Assembly (NCBI GenBank): GCA_044432645.1
Contig: JAWXUM010000010.1
Coordinates: forward strand, 1 to 64,000
Direction of reading: 5' to 3'
Length of the DNA: 64,000 nt
Source of the DNA: SIG603 sp044432645
GTDB lineage: Bacteria; Bacillota; Clostridia; Oscillospirales; Acutalibacteraceae
Numbering within the stretch: position 1 is the stretch's first letter; each line of letters opens with the position of its first letter. Positions 17,577 through 26,636 of the stretch are shown piece after piece. The notes beneath the pieces are model-generated. The model was given only the letters and a program-made list of their open reading frames with translations. It was not told the DNA's origin and did no database searches. The position numbers and the translations under genes were made by a program.

Positions 17577-19994
17577 TTATACAGTTTTTAACACTATTTC
17601 AGCAGATTGGACCCCTTTTGATTTTGCTATAAGCTTAATTTCGCCTTGTGTAAATCTACTTTGAACTATAGCTATTGCCAAACCACCGTGCAATTTTCTT
17701 GTTGGTTTTTTGTCATGTTCGTGACTTTGGTGGTCGCCATTGCCTGTTCCAAGAATTTTTCCGTCGCCTTCAACAGTAAAATCTACTTGAATTTCTGAAT
17801 CCGATACAAAATTTCCGTCAATATCAACAACTGATACATTTACTACGCTACAATCGCTACCGTCAGCTACTAAACTAGTTTTTGCAGTAGTAAGTTCAAG
17901 TTTATACTCTTTACCTGCAGTTTTTAGGCTATGACGTGCAATTTCTTGACCATTTTCATAGGCTATAGCTAAAAGTTCACCTTTTTTGTAAGGAACTTCC
18001 CAAAAACCTCTGTCGTATGGATTTTTCTTTTGTCTACCTAAAGAAACTCCATTTAAAAAAAGTTCAACTTCTGTGCAATTTGCCATTGCGTAAACTTTGA
18101 TAGGTGTTCCCTCTTCTTCGAACAAGTTCCAAGAAAGTGGCATTAAAGTGATTATTTTTTCATCTGTCCAATAAGCTTTTAGGTAATTTGCCCAAGGCTT
18201 GAAAAATCCACAATAGTCAATAAATCCGTAAGAAGAAACAACGTTAGGAAATTTATAAGGTGAAGTTTCGCCACGGTAGTCCATTCCTGTCCAAAGGAAC
18301 ATACCACACATGTGCTTTTGCCCTTCATATGCTTTTAGTGTTTCTTCCATATTTTCGCCCCATTTTGGGTGACCGTCGCCGTAACATGTTACGTTACCAC
18401 GATTTTCTGGTGTCATCCACATAGCAGTTAGTGAATTAACTTTAGAAATTTTATCCACACGATTTTCTTTGTGCATTTTATAAATTCTTGTGTTGTAAAC
18501 AGAAGCAACCTCTGTGTTAAAGAAACACATTTCTGGGAATTCTTTATGTAACATTTTAGGTGCATCAAATGTTCTAAGCAAGAAATAGTTAACACCATTT
18601 ACATCATAACGAAGTCCCATATCTGATTGTTTTTTAATAGCATCTATATAGTTGCTGTTAATTGCAAGCATGTATTTTCTTGAATCGTCATATTTTTCAC
18701 CATAAGCTTTCATTTTATTGAAAACTCTAATACCTTTTTCTTTGCCTTGCAAAGAAGATTCTTCATTACCGTATGACCAAATATATACTGATGCGTGGTT
18801 TCTGTCACGGCGAATTAAGTCGACAAATAAATCCATTGAAATGTCAGAAATACTTGGCCAACGGTTTTCATCCATGACTAAAATACCTTTTTCGTCACAT
18901 AAGTCTAGAAAAATAGGGCTTGGTGGATTATGAGCACAACGATAGCCGTTAACGCCCATTTCTTTTAATTTATCAATTTTATATTCTATAATTGAACGGT
19001 TTAGTGCAACACCAACACCTGCGAAGTCGTCGTGTCCACATACACCTTTAATAAAAAATTCTTCGCCATTTAAAAGCATACCAACTTCTGGGTTGTATTC
19101 AACTTTTTTAGGAGCGAAACGAATTTCACGAACTTCTGTACCATATTTAGAATTAAGTGTAACAACTGCTTTATAAAGATGAGGGTTATTAGGACTCCAC
19201 AAAATTGCGTTTTCTAATGATAGATTTGTTTTATATAATTGTTGTTCAACATTTTCTACACTTGCGTCTACTAATATTCCAACAATTTTTTCATCAGCAT
19301 CATAAAAATCGATTTGTGTTGTAAAGTCACAGGCTTTATCTGTTACATTGTCAACCTCGAAAGAGATTTCAAAGTCGCACTTTTTAGTAGCTAAATCAAC
19401 ATTTTTATTTTTTATAAAAATACTATCTTTTACAAAACAAAGGCTTGGAAGAACTTCTAATCTTACATCTCTGTAAATACCACCACCAGTGTACCACCAA
19501 CCCTCGGTTTCTCGTGAATCACAGTAAACTGCAACGACGCTTTCTTCACCATAATTTACAGCTTCGGTAATTTCTGCCCTAAAGCCCATAAATCCACCAA
19601 GTTGTCTTGCAATAATGTCACCATTAACCCAAACTTGGCTGTCACGGTAAATTCCATCAAACTCTAAGAAAACACGGTTTCCTTCACATTCTTTAGGAAT
19701 TATAAAAGACTTGCGATACCAACCATAATTTTTTTCTAAGCTACCTGTTTGAAAAGGTACAGTATTTGTAAAAACTGATTTTTCAATTACAAAATCATGA
19801 GGTAATTCTACATCAATCCAATCACTGTCGTCGTATCCAGAAAGTGCGTAATCAAAACTTGTTGCCTTTGTCCATTTTGTCATGGTAGGTGCGTTACCTA
19901 TATCATAACCTGCATCTTTTGAGGCAGTTAGTGGAGGTGTTCCTTCGTAAAATTTCCAACCAAAGTTGAAATTTTCTGTTTTAATATTCTTCAT
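17577..19994 (-). CDS. Glycoside hydrolase family 2, beta-galactosidase-like
   Basis: The 805-residue protein has the GH2 order: N-terminal sugar-binding jelly roll (to about residue 190), an immunoglobulin-like domain, the TIM barrel (about 290-600) and C-terminal Ig-like domains, the last resembling a bacterial Ig-like fold (TAKTSLVADGSDCSVVNVSV). Catalytic features are the acid/base Glu in SYGNEES (about residue 411) and the nucleophile Glu in FNTEVAS (about 495). YRCAHNPPSP is the usual substrate-pocket motif. There is no signal peptide, so it acts in the cytoplasm on sugars brought in by the neighbouring importer. Beta-galactosidase is likeliest; beta-glucuronidase or another GH2 activity is possible. 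Confidence 0.88.
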   Translation of the reverse strand: MKNIKTENFNFGWKFYEGTPPLTASKDAGYDIGNAPTMTKWTKATSFDYALSGYDDSDWIDVELPHDFVIEKSVFTNTVPFQTGSLEKNYGWYRKSFIIPKECEGNRVFLEFDGIYRDSQVWVNGDIIARQLGGFMGFRAEITEAVNYGEESVVAVYCDSRETEGWWYTGGGIYRDVRLEVLPSLCFVKDSIFIKNKNVDLATKKCDFEISFEVDNVTDKACDFTTQIDFYDADEKIVGILVDASVENVEQQLYKTNLSLENAILWSPNNPHLYKAVVTLNSKYGTEVREIRFAPKKVEYNPEVGMLLNGEEFFIKGVCGHDDFAGVGVALNRSIIEYKIDKLKEMGVNGYRCAHNPPSPIFLDLCDEKGILVMDENRWPSISDISMDLFVDLIRRDRNHASVYIWSYGNEESSLQGKEKGIRVFNKMKAYGEKYDDSRKYMLAINSNYIDAIKKQSDMGLRYDVNGVNYFLLRTFDAPKMLHKEFPEMCFFNTEVASVYNTRIYKMHKENRVDKISKVNSLTAMWMTPENRGNVTCYGDGHPKWGENMEETLKAYEGQKHMCGMFLWTGMDYRGETSPYKFPNVVSSYGFIDYCGFFKPWANYLKAYWTDEKIITLMPLSWNLFEEEGTPIKVYAMANCTEVELFLNGVSLGRQKKNPYDRGFWEVPYKKGELLAIAYENGQEIARHSLKTAGKEYKLELTTAKTSLVADGSDCSVVNVSVVDIDGNFVSDSEIQVDFTVEGDGKILGTGNGDHQSHEHDKKPTRKLHGGLAIAIVQSRFTQGEIKLIAKSKGVQSAEIVLKTV

Positions 19995-20037
19995 ATCCTA
20001 CTCCTTCAATTTATTGATATTGCTTATAATCAATTTT

Positions 20038-20066
20038 ATATTATCATATTTATTAACGAAAATCAA
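20038..20066 (-). promoter_or_regulatory. Promoter of the GH2 gene
   Basis: On the minus strand TTGATT (20061-20066), 17 bp, TAATAT (20038-20043). The spacer holds TCGTTAA, which is also half of the palindrome before the solute-binding protein, so the same repressor might act at both. Confidence 0.6.
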
Positions 20067-20098
20067 CAAAAATATTACTCTACAATCTATAAATTTGT

Positions 20099-20127
20099 TT
20101 GACTTTGAAATTTTATAGTAGTATAAT
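20099..20127 (+). promoter_or_regulatory. Promoter of the UroD-family gene
   Basis: TTGACT (20099-20104), 17 bp, TATAAT (20122-20127), followed by an AGGAGG ribosome site and the ATG at 20152. Confidence 0.8.
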
Positions 20128-20151
20128 TTAAAAAAACAGGAGGATTTCACT

Positions 20152-21180
20152 ATGACTGCTAGAGAGATTATTCAAAAACGTTTAAACCATGAAGGAACTG
20201 ACATCACACCATATTCTATAGCATTTGAGCCTCAACTTAGAGAAAAAATTAATCAATACTATAAAAACGAAAACTGGCAACAAGAAAAATTAAGGCAATT
20301 CACATGCAATTATTTAAGTGTTGACACAGTTTTAATGAAACCATTGGACGATATTTACTCCAAAGACGGCTACGGAGCTTTATGGAGAATGGACAAAAAA
20401 CCTTGGCACTTAGAAAGGCCTAGTCTACCTGAACCTACTCTTGAAGGTTACGAATTCCCAAAAGCAGAGGACTTTGTTAAACCTATTCTAGAGAAAAAAG
20501 CTGAGGCTATAGCAAAATATAATGCAGACACTGAACATTACCGTTTAATTGGAATGGGTTGGGGTATTTTTGAGCATACTTGGCGTTTGCGTGGATTTGA
20601 AAACGCTTTAATGGACACCATTACTGATGAAGATTTTTTTGAAGAAGCTACAAGGAAAATCACCGACCTTTATATTGAAATGCTTAAAGCATGTGAAGAT
20701 GTTCCAGCTGATGCATACCTTTTAGGTGATGACTGGGGCGACCAAAGAGATGTAATTATTGGAAAAGAACGTTGGGTTAAATTCATAAAACCTTGTTGGA
20801 AACGAATTTATGCAGAAATTCACCGTCAAGGTAAAAAAGCAATTCAACACTCATGTGGTAGCATTGTAAACATTTATGAAGATTTAACTGAAATTGGCAT
20901 GGATTGTCACGAAAGTGTTCAACCCGAAGCATCTGGCATGGAGCCATCTTTAATAAAAGAAAAATTCGGCAAAGATATATCTTTTTGGGGTTGTTTGGGA
21001 AGTCAAGGAATTCTTGCAAATGGAACACCTAAAGAAATTGAAACTGAAATTTTGCGTTTACATAATCTATTCAAAAACGACGGTGGTTATGTATTAGCAC
21101 CAGCAAAACCACTTATGGACGAAATGAATTTAGACTCTGCCATTGCTGTTATCGAAACTTTTTCAAAACTTAATGGTTAA
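20152..21180 (+). CDS. Uroporphyrinogen decarboxylase-family protein (methyltransferase-like)
   Basis: The 342-residue TIM-barrel protein belongs to the UroD/MtaA superfamily. It shows HSCGS (about residues 236-240) and a later Cys in WGCLGS (about 280-285), the His-x-Cys...Cys pattern by which MtaA-like methyltransferases bind zinc. True haem-pathway HemE lacks this set, and no haem genes are nearby. It is divergent from a GH2 gene, so a role in processing a methylated or plant-derived substrate is possible but inferred. A corrinoid protein partner is not in the window. Confidence 0.75.
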   Translation: MTAREIIQKRLNHEGTDITPYSIAFEPQLREKINQYYKNENWQQEKLRQFTCNYLSVDTVLMKPLDDIYSKDGYGALWRMDKKPWHLERPSLPEPTLEGYEFPKAEDFVKPILEKKAEAIAKYNADTEHYRLIGMGWGIFEHTWRLRGFENALMDTITDEDFFEEATRKITDLYIEMLKACEDVPADAYLLGDDWGDQRDVIIGKERWVKFIKPCWKRIYAEIHRQGKKAIQHSCGSIVNIYEDLTEIGMDCHESVQPEASGMEPSLIKEKFGKDISFWGCLGSQGILANGTPKEIETEILRLHNLFKNDGGYVLAPAKPLMDEMNLDSAIAVIETFSKLNG

Positions 21181-21192
21181 TAAACTAACATA

Positions 21193-21228
21193 AACGAGGG
21201 ACTGCTTAGTAAAAGCAGTCCCTCGTTT
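21193..21228. terminator. Bidirectional terminator
   Basis: A 14-bp perfect stem (21193-21206 and 21214-21227) lies between the convergent UroD-family gene and nfnB. T tracts are short on both sides but the stem is strong. Confidence 0.75.
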
Positions 21229-21235
21229 CATCTTG

Positions 21236-22624
21236 TCAAAATTTGTTTTGAATATATTCATCAATTGAACTTGCTGCTGTTTTACCAGCGCCCATTGCCA
21301 AAATTACAGTAGCTGCACCAGTAACGGCATCTCCACCTGCATATACTGCAATTCTGGAAGTTAATCCGTTGTCATCTGCTATAATTCCACCCCAAGTTTC
21401 AGTATCAAGCCCTTTAGTTGTGGACTTGATAAGTGGATTTGGTGATGTGCCTATTGACATAATAACACAGTCTACATCTAAAATGAATTCTGAATTTTCT
21501 TTGACTACAGGACGTCTTCTGCCAGACTCATCAGGCTCGCCTAAAGTCATTTCTACACATTTAATTCCATTAACACTAAAATTATCATCAGCTAAAATTT
21601 CTGTTGGATTACAAAGAAGCTTAAATTCTATTCCCTCTTCCATTGCATGTTCAACCTCTTCGTGTCTTGCTGGAAGTTCTTCTAAAGAACGTCTATAAAC
21701 TATGTAAACATTTTCAGCTCCTAAACGTTTTGCACAGCGTGCCGCATCCATTGCAACATTTCCCCCACCTACAACTGCAACATTTTTAGAACGTTTAATA
21801 GGTGTATTGCTTTCATCTTTATAGCTTTTCATAAGATTTACTCTTGTTAAAAATTCATTTGCAGAGTAAACAGCGTTTAAGTTTTCACCTGGAATTCTCA
21901 TAAATTTAGGAAGTCCAGCACCTGAACCTATAAATACAGCATCGAAACCGTCTTCGACTAGCTCGTCTATAGATAAAATTTTACCGATTACCATATTTGT
22001 TTGAACTTTTACACCTAAATCTTCTAAAGTTTTAATTTCCTTTTTTACGATTTCTTTAGGAAGTCGGAATTCTGGAATACCATAAACTAAAACACCACCA
22101 GCTAGGTGAAGTGCTTCGAATACAGTTACATCATATCCTTTTTTTGCTAAATCACCAGCGCAAGTTAACCCAGAAGGTCCTGAACCAATAACAGCTACTT
22201 TATGACCATTTGACAGTGGTTTATTAACTATTATATTAGTTTGAGCGTTGTGATAATCAGCTACAAAACGTTCAAGTCTACCAATAGCTACTGGCTCACC
22301 TTTAATTCCTCTTACACATTTTTGTTCACACTGAGTTTCTTGTGGACATACTCTGCCACAAACTGCCGGAAGAGAACTTGACATGGCTATAATTTCGTAA
22401 GCTTTATCGAACTCGCCTTTTGATACTTCTAAAATAAAAGCTGGTATATCAATTTGAACTGGACATCCTTTAACGCAAGGTTTTGTCTTGCAGTTTAGGC
22501 ATCTTTGAGCTTCATCTATTGCTTGCTCTTTTGTATATCCTAAAGCAACTTCTAAAAAATTTTTATTTCTAATATCAGCAAGTTGTACAGGCATATCGTT
22601 TCTTTTAAGTGACATATTTGCCAT
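21236..22624 (-). CDS. nfnB: NADPH-dependent ferredoxin-NAD+ reductase subunit B (NfnB; GltD-like)
   Basis: The 462-residue protein starts with a Cys-rich Fe-S region (CLNCKTKPCVKGCP near residues 42-55, then CGRVCPQETQCEQKC), followed by an FAD domain (VAVIGSGPSGLTCAGDLAK near residue 143) and an NADP domain (VAVVGGGNVAMDAARCAKRLG near residue 284). Alone it looks like the glutamate synthase small subunit, but there is no large subunit and it follows NfnA by one base. With NfnA it forms a flavin-bifurcating transhydrogenase that couples ferredoxin and NADH to NADP+. AAGGAGG precedes the start. Confidence 0.85.
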   Translation of the reverse strand: MANMSLKRNDMPVQLADIRNKNFLEVALGYTKEQAIDEAQRCLNCKTKPCVKGCPVQIDIPAFILEVSKGEFDKAYEIIAMSSSLPAVCGRVCPQETQCEQKCVRGIKGEPVAIGRLERFVADYHNAQTNIIVNKPLSNGHKVAVIGSGPSGLTCAGDLAKKGYDVTVFEALHLAGGVLVYGIPEFRLPKEIVKKEIKTLEDLGVKVQTNMVIGKILSIDELVEDGFDAVFIGSGAGLPKFMRIPGENLNAVYSANEFLTRVNLMKSYKDESNTPIKRSKNVAVVGGGNVAMDAARCAKRLGAENVYIVYRRSLEELPARHEEVEHAMEEGIEFKLLCNPTEILADDNFSVNGIKCVEMTLGEPDESGRRRPVVKENSEFILDVDCVIMSIGTSPNPLIKSTTKGLDTETWGGIIADDNGLTSRIAVYAGGDAVTGAATVILAMGAGKTAASSIDEYIQNKF

Positions 22625-22625
22625 G

Positions 22626-23468
22626 TTACTCTACCTCCTTTTTAAAAAGATTACAAGTATCATCGTGTGCTTGACGCTCAAAACCTTTGTACATTGAACT
22701 TCTTTTCATGGCTTCGTCAAAATCTACTTGATGTCCGTCAAAGTCTGGACCGTCAACACAAGCAAATTTAGTTTTGCCACCTACAGTAAGTCTACAGCCA
22801 CCACACATACCAGTACCGTCAATCATGATAGGGTTCATGCTAACAGTTGTTTTTATGCCATATTCTTTTGTAAGCATTGCAACAAATTTCATCATAATAA
22901 GTGGTCCAATTGCTATAACTTCATCGTATTGGTTGCCGTTTTCGATAAGTTCTTTCAAAGCGTTTGTAACCAACCCTTTTTCGCCACAACTTCCATCATC
23001 TGTCATTATTTTAAGAATATCACTAGCACTATTAAACTCGTCTTCTAAAATCACTAAATCTTTATTTCTAAAACCTACTATAGAGTGAACTACTGCTCCT
23101 AAATTATGAAGTTTTTTAGCAATAGGGTATGCAATAGCACAGCCAACTCCACCACCAACAACTGCAACTTTCTTTATGCCGTCAGTGTGTGAAGCAACCC
23201 CTAAAGGACCTACAAAATCTGCTATATAATCATTTTCATTTAATTTATTTAACTTTGTGGTTGTAGCACCAACTATTTGGAATATTATAGTAACTGTACC
23301 TAGCTCACGGTCAAAATCTGCTATAGTTAAAGGTATTCTTTCACCCTCATCATCTACACGTAAAATTATAAACTGTCCTGGTTCAGCTTTTTTTGCAATT
23401 AATGGAGCTTCAATTTCCATTAAAGTAACTGTTGGATTAAGTATTTTCTTTTTAAGTATTTTATACAT
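22626..23468 (-). CDS. nfnA: NfnA, ferredoxin-NADP reductase subunit alpha
   Basis: The protein of about 280 residues has an FAD-binding ferredoxin-reductase barrel (PGQFIILRVDDEGERIPLTIAD), a nucleotide-binding domain (VAVVGGGVGCAIAYPIAKKLHNLG) and a C-terminal [2Fe-2S] motif CGGCRLTVGGKTKFAC followed by DGPDFDGHQVDF. The last motif is the mark of the sulfide dehydrogenase/NfnA group. I chose the ATG at 23468 (MYKILKKKIL) because AAGGG lies 8 nt before it; the ATG at 23486 has no ribosome site. Confidence 0.85.
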   Translation of the reverse strand: MYKILKKKILNPTVTLMEIEAPLIAKKAEPGQFIILRVDDEGERIPLTIADFDRELGTVTIIFQIVGATTTKLNKLNENDYIADFVGPLGVASHTDGIKKVAVVGGGVGCAIAYPIAKKLHNLGAVVHSIVGFRNKDLVILEDEFNSASDILKIMTDDGSCGEKGLVTNALKELIENGNQYDEVIAIGPLIMMKFVAMLTKEYGIKTTVSMNPIMIDGTGMCGGCRLTVGGKTKFACVDGPDFDGHQVDFDEAMKRSSMYKGFERQAHDDTCNLFKKEVE

Positions 23469-23604
23469 TTGTTTTCCCTTTCGCATATTAACTTGTTAAA
23501 TTTTATTATATCAAATCCTAAAGAAAAAAGCAAATATTTTTTTATAAGAACAATTTTACTGCTCAAACATAAAATATATAAAGAAATTTGAAAGGAGCAT
23601 TAAT

Positions 23605-23799
23605 ATGTTTGATATAAATGAAAGATTAGAAAACTACAAAACTACTCCTGCTTTGCCTGAAAACCCAGTTCCTGCTATGGCATATGTGCCTTTCCAACAA
23701 TGGTCGGACACCTATGAAGTAAGTACTGGTTACAACGCTGGTACAATTTTCCCTGTTTTAAACAAGCCTTTTTACGGTAGAAAGGATAATATGACATGA
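23605..23799 (+). CDS. cotJA: Spore coat protein CotJA
   Basis: The 64-residue protein has the conserved centre PVPAMAYVPFQQWSDTYEVSTGYNAGTIFPVLNKPF (about residues 21-56). CotJA is an inner-coat protein needed with CotJC. A GAAAGGAG ribosome site precedes the start. The -10-like CATAAAAT near 23566 resembles a sigma-E -10 box, as expected for a mother-cell gene, but no good -35 is visible. Confidence 0.92.
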   Translation: MFDINERLENYKTTPALPENPVPAMAYVPFQQWSDTYEVSTGYNAGTIFPVLNKPFYGRKDNMT

Positions 23800-24044
23800 G
23801 CGAACAAGAAATTTTGAAAAGAAAAATTTATGCTAATTCTTTTGCATCATGGGAATTGCATTTATTTCTAGACTCTCACCCAAACAATAAAGATGCAGCA
23901 AATAAACTAGAAACCATTAGAAATAGAATTGACACTTTAACAAAAGAATACGAGGCCAAATACGGCACTGTAACAGAAGTGTCAAACAACACTAGCAGAT
24001 GGCAATGGGTTAACGGTGCATGGCCATGGGAATTGGAGGAATAA
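23796..24044 (+). CDS. cotJB: Spore coat protein CotJB
   Basis: The 82-residue protein with an FASWELHLFLDSHPNNKDA stretch and a Trp-rich end (WQWVNGAWPWELEE) fits CotJB. Its ATG overlaps the cotJA stop by 4 bp (ATGA) and cotJC follows after 3 bp, so translation of the three is coupled. Confidence 0.92.
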   Translation: MSEQEILKRKIYANSFASWELHLFLDSHPNNKDAANKLETIRNRIDTLTKEYEAKYGTVTEVSNNTSRWQWVNGAWPWELEE

Positions 24045-24047
24045 GAC

Positions 24048-24644
24048 ATGTGGGTTTACGAAAAAAGATTGCAGTACCCTATAAAAATTAAAAATCCTAA
24101 TGCTAAACTTGCCAAAATAATCATGTCACAATACGGTGGCCCTCATGGTGAGATTGGTGCATCACTTAGATATTTAAGTCAAAGATACACAATGCCTTAT
24201 CCAGAACTTAAGGCAATTTTGACTGACATTGGCACTGAAGAATTGGGTCACCTTGAAATGGTTGGAACAATTATTTATCAGTTAACAAGAAACCTCAGCC
24301 CTGAGAAGTTAAAAGAACAAGGCTTTGAAGATTATTTTGTTGACCATACAACTGGCGTTTACCCTATAGCTGCTTCTGGTTCTCCTTTCAATGCTGCTAC
24401 TTTTGCAGTAACTGGTGACACTATAGCTGATCTTACAGAAGATTTATCAGCCGAACAAAAAGCTAGACTTTCTTATGATAACATTATAAGATTTACTGAC
24501 GACCCAGATGTTTTAGACCCAATTAGATTTTTAAGAGCAAGAGAAGTTGTCCATTACCAACGTTTTGGCGAAGGTTTAAGAATTGCAACAGATAAGCTAG
24601 ACTCTAAAAATTTCTATGCTTTTAACCCTTCTTACGATAAATAA
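24048..24644 (+). CDS. cotJC: Spore coat CotJC, manganese-catalase family
   Basis: The 198-residue four-helix protein has the di-metal ligands of manganese catalases: Glu in HGEIGASLRYLSQRY (about residue 37), EELGHLEMVG (about 65-74) and a later REVVHYQRFGE. CotJC is a coat protein related to Mn-catalase and may protect the spore from peroxide. It ends the cotJ operon. Confidence 0.93.
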   Translation: MWVYEKRLQYPIKIKNPNAKLAKIIMSQYGGPHGEIGASLRYLSQRYTMPYPELKAILTDIGTEELGHLEMVGTIIYQLTRNLSPEKLKEQGFEDYFVDHTTGVYPIAASGSPFNAATFAVTGDTIADLTEDLSAEQKARLSYDNIIRFTDDPDVLDPIRFLRAREVVHYQRFGEGLRIATDKLDSKNFYAFNPSYDK

Positions 24645-24645
24645 T

Positions 24646-24679
24646 AAATTGCAGGGATTAATCGTCCCTGCAATTTTTT
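24646..24679 (+). terminator. Terminator of cotJABC
   Basis: A 12-bp perfect stem (24646-24657 and 24665-24676) with a 7-nt loop is followed by a run of six Ts overlapping the stem end. Confidence 0.9.
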
Positions 24680-24691
24680 GTTATAAAAATC

Positions 24692-24725
24692 ATAAACCTA
24701 TCATACATATAAACGATAGATTTAT
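24692..24725. promoter_or_regulatory. Inverted repeat before asnB
   Basis: ATAAACCTATC (24692-24702) and GATAGATTTAT (24715-24725) pair at 10 of 11 positions around a 12-nt loop that holds CATACATA. It may be an operator or a leader hairpin. The role is not established. Confidence 0.3.
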
Positions 24726-24742
24726 ATGAAAGGGTTGATTAT

Positions 24743-26572
24743 ATGTGTGGATTTGCAGGTTTTGCCGACATGCATGAAGATTTACTTAAAAGAGAATATT
24801 TGTGGGGCGAAATTGGAAAAGTCATGGCGAATAAAATTTCTCACCGTGGCCCAGACCAAAACGGACTTCATATTACCAAAAATTCTGTTTTAGCACATGC
24901 TAGACTTTCGGTTATGGACCCAGCTTTAGGCAAACAACCTATGACTTTTACAAAAGATAGCTTTAGTTATACAATCGCTTATAACGGTGAAATTTATAAC
25001 ACTAACGAGCTCAAAGCCGATTTGAAACTTAAAGGCTACACTTTTGAAACCAATTGTGATACGGAGGTTTTGCTAAAAACTTATATAGAATATGGCGAGA
25101 AATGCCCTGAAAAACTTAATGGAATTTTTTCTTTTGTAATTGATGACGGAAAAAAAGACAGAATTTTCTTATGTCGTGATAGGTTTGGAGTAAAACCATT
25201 TTTTTACAGTTTTTTTAATCAAAGACTTTTGTTTTCATCAGAAATTAAAGGGATTTTGCAATATCCTAACATAAAAGCCACTATTAACAAAGAGGGTATT
25301 TCTCAAATTTTCGGAATAGGTCCTGCTAAAATTTCTGGCTCTGGTGTTTTTAAAGATATTTTAGAACTAAAACCAGCACATTTTGCAATTTATAACAAAA
25401 ATGGGTTTAGCAAGCATAAATATTTTTCTCTGCAAGCTTATGAAATGGATAAAAGTTATGATGAAGCAACTGATTATGTAAGTTTTCTGCTCGACGATAT
25501 TGCAAAAAGACAAATAGTTTCTGATGTTCCACTTTGCACTTTTTTATCAGGAGGTTTAGACTCTAGCGTTGTAACTGCACTAGCAAAAAAATATTCTAAA
25601 GGCACTTTGCATACTTACTCTTTTGATTATCAAGGAAATAACGAATTTTTCACGCCGACAAGTTATGAGCCTAGCGCTGATGAGCCTTGGGCTAGAAAAG
25701 TTAGTGCTTACTTAAACACTGAACATACTACTTTAATTTGCGATACAGCTTCACTTTATAATTCGCTTTTCGACGCTGTTAACGCTAAAGATTTACCTGG
25801 TATGGCAGACATTGACAGTTCTCTTTTATATTTTTGTAAAAAAGTAAAAGAAAATCATGTGGTTGCTCTTTGTGGAGAATGTGCCGACGAAATTTTCGAT
25901 GGCTATCCGTGGTTTTTAAACAAAGAACAAGACGGTTTTCCTTGGTCTAGAGATATGGATTTTAGAACTTCAATGCTAAATGAAGATTTATGCCTAGACC
26001 TAAAATCATATTCAAAAAAATTATATGATGAAAGCATTTCTAATACTCCACTTATAGGACATGAAAACGCTGATGATTTACACTGGCGAAAAATGACTTA
26101 CCTTAATATTCAGTGGTTTATGCAAACTCTGCTTGACAGAAAAGATAGATGTAGCATGTACAGTGGACTTGAAGTGCGTGTGCCTTACGCTGACCATAGA
26201 TTAGTTGAGTTTTTGTACAACTGCCCTCATGATTATAAAAACCGCAATGGTGTTAACAAGTCAATTTTGCGTGATGCTTGTAAAGATTTATTACCCAACG
26301 ACATTTTATATAGAAAGAAAAAACCTTACCCTAAGACACATAACCCTAATTATGAAATGCTACTTAAGAATAATTTATCTAAAATTTTAGACGAAACAAG
26401 TCAGCCTTTACATAAAATTATATCGGTTAAGAATGCAAAACAGCTTTTAAATGAAAATTTTGATTACGGCAAACCATGGTTTGGTCAACTTATGGCAGGT
26501 CCACAGCTAATTGCTTATTTAATTCAAATAAATTACTGGCTTAAAAATTATGACATAAATTTAGAATTATAA
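24743..26572 (+). CDS. asnB: Asparagine synthetase, glutamine-hydrolysing
   Basis: The 609-residue protein starts with Met-Cys2, the nucleophile of the class II glutaminase domain (CGFAGFADM; SHRGPDQNG follows). The C-terminal synthetase domain has the PP-loop SGGLDSS (about residues 268-274) that binds ATP and forms beta-aspartyl-AMP. An SRF-like LLDRKDRCSMYSGLEVRVPYADHRLVEF region is typical of bacterial AsnB. It is monocistronic, convergent with the PrsA-like gene. GAAAGGG lies 9 nt before the start. Confidence 0.93.
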   Translation: MCGFAGFADMHEDLLKREYLWGEIGKVMANKISHRGPDQNGLHITKNSVLAHARLSVMDPALGKQPMTFTKDSFSYTIAYNGEIYNTNELKADLKLKGYTFETNCDTEVLLKTYIEYGEKCPEKLNGIFSFVIDDGKKDRIFLCRDRFGVKPFFYSFFNQRLLFSSEIKGILQYPNIKATINKEGISQIFGIGPAKISGSGVFKDILELKPAHFAIYNKNGFSKHKYFSLQAYEMDKSYDEATDYVSFLLDDIAKRQIVSDVPLCTFLSGGLDSSVVTALAKKYSKGTLHTYSFDYQGNNEFFTPTSYEPSADEPWARKVSAYLNTEHTTLICDTASLYNSLFDAVNAKDLPGMADIDSSLLYFCKKVKENHVVALCGECADEIFDGYPWFLNKEQDGFPWSRDMDFRTSMLNEDLCLDLKSYSKKLYDESISNTPLIGHENADDLHWRKMTYLNIQWFMQTLLDRKDRCSMYSGLEVRVPYADHRLVEFLYNCPHDYKNRNGVNKSILRDACKDLLPNDILYRKKKPYPKTHNPNYEMLLKNNLSKILDETSQPLHKIISVKNAKQLLNENFDYGKPWFGQLMAGPQLIAYLIQINYWLKNYDINLEL

Positions 26573-26581
26573 TGATAAAAA

Positions 26582-26616
26582 AATACAGGAGTGAACTTTT
26601 AGTCCACTCCTGTATT
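26582..26616. terminator. Bidirectional terminator
   Basis: A 12-bp perfect stem (26582-26593 with 26605-26616) plus an inner ACT/AGT pair lies between convergent asnB and the PrsA-like gene, with A/T runs on both sides. Confidence 0.85.
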
Positions 26617-26636
26617 AAATTTACATAATTTTTATA

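Noticed and set aside
21236..22624. Glutamate synthase small subunit
   Set aside because: There is no large subunit nearby and the partner gene is NfnA-type, so NfnB fits better.
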